Under the pieces are notes generated by a model that ran no database searches, was not told the origin of the DNA, and saw only the letters and a program-made list of their open reading frames with translations. Below are positions 1 to 6,396 of a DNA stretch of 7,315 bases, one piece after another (position 1 is the stretch's first letter; each line of letters begins with the position of its first letter). Source of the DNA: Holophagaceae bacterium (GTDB lineage: Bacteria; Acidobacteriota; Holophagae; Holophagales; Holophagaceae); contig JADJVL010000034.1 in assembly GCA_016710635.1 (NCBI GenBank), positions 1 to 7,315 on the forward strand, written 5' to 3'. The translations under genes were made by a program, and so were the position numbers.

Positions 1-183
1 GGATGTCCATGGTCCCGTTCAGCACCGGCAGCAGGACCGGTGCCTTCACATGCCAGGGATCGTCGGCGTTGAACATCCGCGCCGAGTGGTAGAGGCAGAA
101 GCCAGGATGCAGGCCACCCGCAGCCAGTCCAGGTCGGGGCGGCGGTTCGATTGCGATGGGCTGGTCGTCTCGGGGTCGGACAT
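1..183 (-). CDS. Acyltransferase_3 / OpgC-like membrane protein, N-terminal fragment
   Basis: Read on the minus strand from the ATG at 183, the protein begins MSDPETTSPSQSNRRPDL and runs into DLDWLRVACIL. After a one-base slip near 90-105 it continues in another frame as FCLYHSARMFNADDPWHVK, then PVLNGTMDI at the edge. The DLDWLR start, a hydrophobic first helix carrying YHSAR, and a WHVK motif are typical of the acyltransferase_3 family (OpgC-like and other O-acyltransferases). These multi-pass inner-membrane enzymes move acyl groups onto glycans or lipids. The start is supported by an AGGAG ribosome binding site six bases upstream. Only about 60 residues are present, so the substrate cannot be named. 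The slip is most likely a sequencing error. The family call is fairly secure; the exact role is not. Confidence 0.68.
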
Positions 184-189
184 GGGGAA

Positions 190-194
190 CTCCT
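190..194 (-). promoter_or_regulatory. Ribosome binding site of the acyltransferase gene
   Basis: The minus strand reads AGGAG followed by six bases and then the ATG at 183. This is a near-ideal Shine-Dalgarno match and spacing. It favours the start at 183 over an in-frame ATG at 309, whose extra residues are Ala/Pro/Arg-rich and look like translated intergenic DNA. Confidence 0.6.
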
Positions 195-244
195 GGATGT
201 CCCAGGATTCCCCCTCCACTGGTTCCAGTCCCGCCCAGGCGGCA

Positions 245-282
245 CGAGCCGGACGGGAAGGGCGCGAGCCGGACGGAGCCGG
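245..282. repeat. Short direct repeat in the deaminase-acyltransferase gap
   Basis: The 12-mer CGAGCCGGACGG occurs at 245-256 and again at 265-276, a 20-base period, and a partial third copy (GAGCCGG) follows at 276-282. The second copy can also form a small hairpin, GCCGG at 268-272 with CCGGC at 279-283, but no T-run follows on either strand, so a terminator is not well supported. The rest of the 184-316 gap holds only the ribosome binding site at 190-194; I see no further gene in it. Confidence 0.5.
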
Positions 283-316
283 CGCAGAGGCCCGGCCGAT
301 CCGCGCCACCGACCCC

Positions 317-1391
317 CTAGAGCTGTTCGCGCTTGGATTCCAAACTCTTCGGCTTGAACGCCTTCAACTCCTCCACTACCTCCGCCAGCATGGCGCGCTT
401 GATGGCGTAGGGGAGGAAGGCGCTCTTGAAGCCCATGATGATGATCTCCTTGATCTCGTCGAGGCTGAAGCCGAGCTCCTCGTGGATGGTGAGGTACTCC
501 TTCGACACGCTCGTGTTGGTCATGAGGCGGTTGTCGGTGTTGACCGTCACCCGCAGGCCCAGGTCGTAGAAGAGGCGGATGGGGTGGTCGCCGATGCGCT
601 TCACCGCCTTGGTCTGGACGTTGGACAGCGGCGGCACCTCGATGGGGATGCGGTGGTCGTTGACGTAGTTCAGCAGGTCCCCGTCCTCGATGAGGCGCAC
701 GCAGTGGCCGATGCGGTGGGCGCCGCAGAGGTGGATGGCCTGGTGGATGCTCTCCGGGGCCGAAGGCCTCGCCGGCGTGCAGGGGTGCAGTTGATGTTGT
801 TGGCGGAGGACGCGCCCGAAGGCCTCCTCGAATTTCTTGGCCGGAAGTCCTCTTCGGCCCCCGCCAGGTCGAAGCCGCACACGCCCTTGTTCTTGGAAGG
901 CCACGGTGAGGTCCGCCAGCTTGTTGCTCATCTCGGGGCTGATGTGGCGGATGCCGCAGATGATGACGCCGGTCTGGATGTTGTACTTCTTTCTTGGCCT
1001 GCCCAGGCCCTCAGGCACCGCCTGGACGATGCTGTGCAGGGTCATCCCCTGCTGCTGATGCAGGATGGGCGCGTAGCGCACCCTCCAGTAAACCGCACGT
1101 TCTCCTTGGCGGCGTCCTCCACGCCAGTTCGAAGGCCGTGCGCACCAGGCTCTCAACGGGTCTGCATCACGCTCAGCGTCACGTCGAAGGTCTGAGGTAT
1201 TCCACCAGGGACTTGCAGTCGTCCCCGACCTGCACCAGGGGCCGCAGCCGGTCCACGTCCCCGGCGGGCAGCTTGACCTTCTGCTGCTCCGCGAGCTCGA
1301 GGATGGTCTCCAGCCCGCAGGGAGCGTCCAGGTGGACGTGGAGATCGGTCTTGGGGAGGCGCTGGATGTCTTGGAAGCTGAGCTTGGGCAT
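317..1391 (-). CDS. add: Adenosine deaminase family enzyme (frameshifted in this sequence)
   Basis: This is a zinc-dependent amidohydrolase that deaminates adenosine or deoxyadenosine to inosine in purine salvage. The N-terminus (1391 down to about 1190) gives KTDLHVHLD, the metal-binding HxH. A middle block gives RYAPILHQQQGMTLHSI and CGIRHISPEMSNKLADL. Then come HAGE (768-779, metal His and catalytic Glu), RIGHC (701-715, usually RIGHG), PPLSN, and VNTDN (D at 533-535, metal ligand), before the stop at 317-319. These lie in at least two frames, with slips near 1315-1327, 1140-1195, 1010-1110, 880-900 and 775-850. The reconstructed length of about 358 codons matches the family. An alternative start at 1409 adds MAVRFP and has a GGGAG upstream. 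The gene begins 34 bases after the PBP stop, so the two are probably cotranscribed. A nucleoside-related substrate such as aminodeoxyfutalosine is possible, because homologous enzymes in menaquinone synthesis share this fold. Confidence 0.88.
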
Positions 1392-1425
1392 GGGGAATCT
1401 TACAGCCATCCCAAGGGCTCCCGGA

Positions 1426-4086
1426 TCACCAGGATTTCTGGGGCCCGGTCTTCCGGGGCTCCACCTTCTCCGGGACGGCCCGGTGGTCGGGCTTGGCCTC
1501 GGGCTTGACCTCGGGCTTGGCATCGGGCTTGGCTTCCGTTCTGGCCTCCGGCTTCGCGGCTTCGACCTTGGGTGGCTCCATCATCTTGTTCCAGTCGATG
1601 GGGGCGTCGCCGTCTTCCTTCGGCCGGCCCTTGCCCCACACCCGGACCTCCGCCACGGCGTTGTGGGCCTTGTCCCGGGCTCCCCGGATCCTGGCGATGG
1701 CCTCCGGCGGTGCTCTCCTGCTTGGGGCCGTGCTGCCCGGCGGAAGGCCAGGCTGAGCACCTTGAATCCGTGGTCGCGCCGCTGGCCACCAGCCCCGTGT
1801 AGCGGTCGACCTGGCTGCCCTCCATGCCTTCCGGAGCCTGAAGTCCCCTCCGGGTGGTTCCCTGGACGGCGACCTTCGTGAAATCGGTCCAGATGGGGCA
1901 CCGCCACCTTGGCAACATCGTCGCCGCGGTAGATGGTCTTCTTCGCGTCCAGGCCCACCCAGACGCCGCAGGTGATGCGGGTGGTGAAGCCCAGAACCAG
2001 GCGTCGGTGTGTTCGTCGGTGTGCCGGTCTTCCCCGCCACCGGCCAGTTCAGGCCGTTGGTGCGTGCGCCGGTGCCCTGGGTGGCCACGCCCTGCAGGCA
2101 CTGGATGAGTTCGAAGTTCACCTTCGGGTCCACGACCTCCTCGCCGAGGACGCCCTCGTGGGTCTCCAGGACCCGGCCGTTCCGGTCCACCACCTTCTTA
2201 ATGAGGAAGGGGGGAACGGCGCCCTGCCCGTTGTTCGCGAAGGTGGCGTAGGCCCGCACCATGTCATTGAGGGGCAGGTCCGCGGCGCCCAGGGCCAGGC
2301 TTGGATAGGGCGGCATAGTGCCGGTCACGCCCACCTTGGCGGCGAAGTCCCGGACGTGGCCGATGCCGACCTCGTCCAGGGTGCGCAACGGCGGGCACGT
2401 TGCGGCCTGGCGTCCCGGAGCGCCTCCCAGATGGGGATCGGGCCCCAGTTGTCCCGCCCGTAGTTCTTGGGCGCGTACTATAGCGCCGGGCCGGGCCGGG
2501 CGGGCGTCCAGCCGACCGTCGGGACCCTGACCACGTCTGAACATCACCGGGTCCACGAAGCGCGTGGGAATATCGTTCACCAGGGTGGCGGGCGTCATGC
2601 CCTGCTCGAAGGCCGTGCCATAGACGAAGGCCTTCACCGTGGAGCCGATCTGCCGCTCCGCCTGCCAGGCCCGGTTGAATTTGCTGCGGGCATAACTGCA
2701 GCCGCCGACCATGGCGCGCACTGCGCGCGGATTTCGATTCCACCGCCAGCAGGGGCTGCTTCCACGTCCGGTTCCTGGTCGAGCTCCACCTGCGGGTCGG
2801 CCGTTGTCGTCGGCGTCCTTCACCAGGAAGAGGGGCGCCGAGCCCCGCGGCGCGCTTGGCGATGTCCTTCCCCCGCCCCACGCAGAAGGCGGCGATGGGC
2901 ACCTTGAGGGGCGACTCCGAAGCGGACGAGGGCGTGGCTTTCCTGTGCCGGGATCCTTCCACTCGAGTCACCCCGCGGACCTGGTCGCCGTCCTCCATGA
3001 AGCGGCGCCAGCCCGGGAGCTGGGCCTGCTCGGATCATTCATGGCCTGGACCGTCTCCTTGCCCGGAAGCCCCGGCGCCGGTCCACGGCCCGCAGCCCTT
3101 CCGGACGGATTCGTTGGCGGCGACCTGCCAGGCGGAATCGATGGTGGTGCCTTGACCTCCAGGCCGCCATTCAGCACCGCATCCTTGCCGTACTTCTCGT
3201 AGAGGTACTTCCGCACCTCCTCCACGGCATAGGGGCGCGATGGCCTCTTCCACGGCATTCTCCCTTGCGAGGCGGATGGGGCGCTCATGAAGACCTTGGC
3301 GTCCGCCTCCTTCAGGTAGTTCTCCGCCACCATGCGCCGCAGCACGTGGTTGCGCCGGGCCTTCACCGCCGCGCTTGGACCTCGGGATCGGGATTGTAGG
3401 GGTGGTACCAGCTGGGGTTCTGGACGAGTCCCAGCAGGGCGCACTCCTCCACGTTGAGCTGGGGCGCGCTCTTGCCGAAGTAGTACTGGGCCGCCGCCTC
3501 GATGCTAGCGGCCGCCGCCGAAGTAGACCTCGTTGGCGTAGGCCCCGAAGATCTGCTTCTTCTTGTAGGCCTTCTCCAATTTGCGGGCGAGGACGATCTC
3601 CTTGAGCTTGCGATTGAGCTGCTTCTGCCGCTTGGCGGTGACCGTACGGACCAGCTGCATGGTCAAGGTGGAGGCGCCTTCCCTTGCGCTTGCCGAAGGA
3701 GGTGATCTGGTGAAGCCCGCCCGCAGGAGGCCGCGGCCCTCACTGCCGTCGTGGCTCCAGAAGTCCGCTCCTCCGTAGCCACCACGCGCGCCGACGAAGG
3801 CCTGGGGATGTCGCCGTAGGGGATGACGACCCGGTGCTCCCCGGCGAAGACGCCGATCACGTCGCCGTTGCGGTCCAGCACCTTCGTGATGGTCTTGGGG
3901 GCACCCGCAGGACGAAGAGGGAAGAAAGCTGTCCGCCTCCCGGGAGTAGGAGCTCCAGAGCCGGAGGCTGAGGAAACCGCCGCCCCACCACCGCCAGTGA
4001 AAAGGACGAGGAAGATCTTTGCGAGGGGAGGGTGCGGCGGCCACCGGACTCCCCGAGGCGGGCTTGGCGGGCGGTTTTGCGGGCAT
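1426..4086 (-). CDS. Class A penicillin-binding protein, PBP1A type (frameshifted in this sequence)
   Basis: This is a bifunctional peptidoglycan synthase, anchored in the inner membrane and active in the periplasm. It starts MPAKPPAKPASGSPV at 4086. A hydrophobic stretch (IFLVLF in a neighbouring frame, about 3985-4015) would be the membrane anchor. The glycosyltransferase domain shows VFAGEHRVVIPYGDIP, ATED..DFWSHDG (catalytic Glu at 3771-3773), EGASTLTMQLVRT and KLEKAYKKKQIFGAYANEVY. A linker with DGDQVRGV and VPIAAF may be an OB-like domain. The transpeptidase domain has GSTVK (nucleophile Ser at 2641-2643), SRN restored by dropping one base at 2406-2407, and KTG at 2023-2031, followed by HTDAWFW and GVWVGLDAKKT. 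A Lys/Pro/Ala/Glu tail ends GPQKSW at 1426. The reconstructed length is about 885 codons, normal for PBP1A. At least ten frame slips break it; all three transpeptidase motifs survive, arguing against decay. A neighbouring frame would end at 1400 instead. Confidence 0.9.
1487..1558 (-). repeat. 12-bp tandem repeat encoding the PBP1A C-terminal tail
   Basis: Six 12-base units run in tandem from 1487. The first four are near-identical on the plus strand (TCGGGCTTGGCC with one or two changes); the last two are diverged. Because the unit is a multiple of three, the minus strand reads as a four-residue repeat: KPEA, KPEV, KPDA, then TEA/KPEA-like units. The tail lies after the transpeptidase domain and is predicted to be disordered and charged. 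Unit number could change by replication slippage without breaking the frame. Confidence 0.85.
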
Positions 4087-4173
4087 TCCTCAGTTGGCTA
4101 CGGCCTTCGGCTTCCGGCTTCAGCCCAAGGCCGCCGCCACCCGCTGCCGCCGCCGGACAGGTATGCTGGCTTC
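4087..4173. promoter_or_regulatory. Divergent spacer between PBP1A and NAD kinase genes
   Basis: This 87-base spacer must hold the start signals for both genes. On the plus strand TATGCT at 4162-4167 resembles a -10 box and sits six bases before the NAD kinase ATG, the spacing expected for a leaderless transcript. No convincing -35 box precedes it. GGACAGG at 4155-4161 is an alternative, rather distant, ribosome binding site. For the PBP, GAGGA abuts the ATG directly, too close for normal use, so that start may be displaced by an indel. An inverted repeat, CGGCCTT at 4101-4107 and AAGGCCG at 4127-4133 (19-base loop), lies in the middle and could be an operator or chance in GC-rich DNA. Confidence 0.35.
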
Positions 4174-5035
4174 ATGTCCCCTTCCCGCCTGGTGCTGGTG
4201 GCCAGACCAAATCCCCGCTGCTGGCCCAGACCCTGCACGCGGTGGTGCCTCCCTTCCTCGAGCGGGGCTGGCGGCTCACGGGGACGCGGACCTTCTGCCG
4301 GCCTGGGGCCGCGGGTCTTCCGAAGCGGCGCTGGATACGGCCCTTCCCAGAAGTCTCCGAACTCTGCCTCGTCCTGGGGGCGATGGCACCTTGCTGGCCG
4401 CGCCCGGCGGGCGGGCTGTCGGGCACGCCCTCTCGGCACTAAACCTCGGCTCCCTGGGCTTCCTCACCGCCCACCCGGCGCCGGAAGCGCGGGCCATGGT
4501 GGACGCCTATTTCCAGGGGCGCCCTGCACCGGGAGGTCCGCGGTCTCATCCATGCCGAGCTGCACCGGGACGGCGGGACCATATGAGCCAAAGTGCTCAA
4601 CGATGCCGTCATCGCGCAGGGCCTGGCCCGCATCATGGACCTGGACCTGCAGGTGGACGGCGAGGACGCCGGCGACCTCAAGGCCGACGGCCCATCGTCT
4701 CCACGCCGACGGGCTCCACGGCCTACCCCCCCAGCGCCGGCGGACCGATCCTGCATCCAGCCCTGAACGCCCTGGTGATCTCGCCCTTTCGATCTGCCCC
4801 CAGCCCCACCCTGCGGCCCATGTGGTGGTGCCCAGCAGCCTGGACGTCACCATCACCGGGGCCATGCGGAGGAGGGCTACTCGACCCTGGACGGCCAGGA
4901 CCGGCTACGCCCTCCAGCCGGGGACCGCATCAGGCTGCGGCGCTCCGGCGCCACCGTCACCCTGCTGCAGAACCCCCGCCCTGCCCGCTTCTTCGCCCTG
5001 CTGCGGGGAGAAAGCTGCACTGGGGCGACCGGTAA
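4174..5035 (+). CDS. nadK: NAD kinase (frameshifted in this sequence)
   Basis: This cytoplasmic enzyme phosphorylates NAD to NADP using ATP or polyphosphate. Starting at MSPSRLVLVARP (4174), the frames join to give PLLAQTLHAVVP, then GGDGTLLAA (4376-4396), the nucleotide-binding motif with the key Asp. Next are LNLGSLGFLTAHP (4439 on), LNDAVIAQGLARIMDLDLQV (Asn-Asp at 4599-4604), STPTGSTAY (4700-4726) followed by SAGGPILHP, and a C-terminal FFALLRG, KLHWGDR ending at TAA 5033-5035. Motif order, spacing and length (about 287 codons) are those of NadK. An in-frame TGA at about 4583-4585 and at least five frame slips interrupt it. The residues after STAY read PP where family members have SL, beside a run of Cs, which looks like a base-calling fault. 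It is divergent from the PBP gene and converges on truB with 21 bases between stops. Confidence 0.9.
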
Positions 5036-5056
5036 TCGGGCCGGGTCCGGCAGCGC

Positions 5057-5964
5057 CTAGATTCCCGCCGCGGAGGTTGGCGGTGGTCCAGAGTGGGCCC
5101 CTTCCTTCTCCTTGAGGAGGGCCACGAGCTTCCCGGCGTGGAGGCCGCCGCGGAGGGGCGCTTCGGGCTCGGGAAAACCGGTCGGCACGGTCCAGGTGGG
5201 GCGCCTCCAGGCCCATGGGGATGGGCGACCCCGCAGCAGGGCAGCGGCTTCACGCGTCGTCGAGGAGTGCGCGGGACCGGCACCAGGGCACGAGGGCCTC
5301 GCCATGGACCCACACGCGCTGCCCTTCGCCTGGATCCGCCCAGGGACGACGGCGGTGCGCCGCAAGCCGCGAGGTGGGAGCCGCACCCGAGGCCGCGCCC
5401 AGGTCCCGGGCCAGGCTGCGGACATAAGCCGCCCCGGCAGGTCGAGCCGCAGCCAACTGCGGTCCGGTGCCTCGTGGCGCAGCCAGGCCGCTTCGTGGAG
5501 GTAGACCCGGCTCGGGGGCAGGATCACCTCCTCGCCGCGGTGGGCCTTGCGGTAGGCGGCCTCGCCACCGATCTTCTTGGCGCTGGTGGCCGGCGGCACC
5601 TGCTCGGTCCAGCCCAGGAAGGTCCCCAGGGCCGCCTGCAGTCGTTCGGGATCGAGGTCAACCGCCCGCGGATCGCCACCGGCCGCCCCTGCAGGTCGCA
5701 GGTGTCGGTTTCCACACCCCAGACGAGTTCGGCCTCGTAGGTCTTCGGCAGCGGGTGCATCAGCTCCATCAGCCGGGTGGCCTGGCCCAGCAGCAGCAGC
5801 AGCAGCCCTTCGGCAAAGGGGTCCAGGGTGCCGCCGTGGCCCACCGGGATCTTGCCCTTCCCCCCGCCTCCCCAGGCTTCGTGTTGAACTGCTTCACGAT
5901 GCCGAGCTGCTAGGACCGACGGGCTTGTGGACGAGGCGAGCGCCGCTGAAGGGGCGGGCTCCAT
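5057..5964 (-). CDS. truB: tRNA pseudouridine-55 synthase TruB (frameshifted in this sequence)
   Basis: TruB isomerises U55 to pseudouridine in the T-loop of most elongator tRNAs. The minus strand gives LVHKPVGPSS, then VKQFNTKPGE, then VGHGGTLDPFAEGLL, whose Asp (5821-5823) is the catalytic nucleophile, then GQATRLMELMHPLPKTYEAE and GVETDT. Downstream are PPATSAKKIGGEAAYRKAHR, YVRSLARDLG (about 5401-5430) and a C-terminal KLVALLKEKEG ending with the stop at 5057-5059. The reconstructed length of about 302 codons fits the family. Slips occur around 5880-5950, 5640-5740, 5430-5460 and 5200-5330. ATG at 5964 is the most natural start, but it is in frame with HKPVG only if one C is missing from the CCCC run near 5951-5954. 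The gene follows rbfA directly, a pairing common in bacteria and linked to ribosome and tRNA maturation. Confidence 0.9.
5788..5805. repeat. (CAG)6 trinucleotide run inside truB
   Basis: Six CAG units in tandem read on the minus strand as six CTG leucine codons, giving a poly-Leu segment just after the TruB catalytic loop (AEGLLLLLLGQATRL). TruB proteins often have a leucine-rich stretch here, so the run is likely genuine coding sequence; its exact unit number is uncertain given the error rate of this sequence. Confidence 0.7.
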
Positions 5965-6369
5965 CGAATTTTTCTTCCCCGTCGGTTGCCGGTTCGTCGG
6001 AGGGCGGCCGGGCGACGCTCTCCAGCTCGGTGAAGAGCTCCTCCATCTTGTTGCCCTCTTCCAGCGTCGCGTCCGGGAAGAACCGCCAGCTCCGGGCACC
6101 CGGCGCAGCCCGAGGCGCGCCGCCGGCTGGGTGCGCAGGAAGCCCGCGGCGCATGCCCGGGAGGCCTTGCGGCTCCGCGCCGTGGTGGCCTCCCTCGTTC
6201 TCGCCGGCGAGGGGCATGACCGTGTAGTAGATCTTCGCCACGCCCCGGTCCCCGCTGGGGCGCACCGCCGTGATGGTCAGGAAGCCGAGATCCGGATCCC
6301 GCACCTCCCGCTGGATCAGCGTGCTGAGGAGAACTGGACCTGGTCTTCGAGGCGTTCCGGGTCAGGCAT
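5965..6369 (-). CDS. rbfA: 30S ribosome-binding factor A (frameshifted in this sequence)
   Basis: RbfA is a small KH-domain protein that binds 16S rRNA near the 5' helix and assists late 30S maturation and cold adaptation. From the ATG at 6369 the product begins MPDPERLEDQVQFSS. After a slip near 6325 it gives LIQREVRDPDLGFLTITAV, then RPSGDRGVAKIYYTV, AAGFLRTQPAARLGLRRVP, and FFPDATLEEGNKMEELF. The DP-LGF-T-T, AKIYY, GFLR, L-RVP and GNKMEELF signatures appear in family order. About 135 codons matches normal size. The start is 27 bases after the mraY stop, with only a weak GGAAC upstream. No stop codon is visible near the truB start in any frame that continues RbfA, so the 3' boundary given is approximate. 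Confidence 0.85.
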
Positions 6370-6396
6370 GGGACGTTCCAGTGTAGCCGGACCGCC

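Noticed and set aside
50..1195. A 381-codon plus-strand open frame antisense to the deaminase gene
   Set aside because: It is the mirror of a GC-rich coding strand: its Asp/Val/Leu/Ala/Glu-rich product has no recognisable motif, while the minus strand gives a clear adenosine deaminase.
1400..1430. Overlap of the PBP gene with the deaminase start (alternative frame ending at 1400)
   Set aside because: The repeat-bearing frame runs cleanly to GPQKSW and stops at 1426-1428, so the longer frame is more likely a shadow; accurate reads could still change this.
5029..5060. A bidirectional terminator between nadK and truB
   Set aside because: The 21-base gap is GC-rich, but I find no hairpin with a convincing stem and no T-run on either strand.
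3823..5115. A 430-codon plus-strand frame covering both the PBP N-terminus antisense and the NAD kinase region
   Set aside because: Only a few pieces, such as MSPSRLVLVARP and VVVPSSLDVTITGAM, belong to NAD kinase; the rest is out-of-frame or antisense translation left open by indels and high GC.
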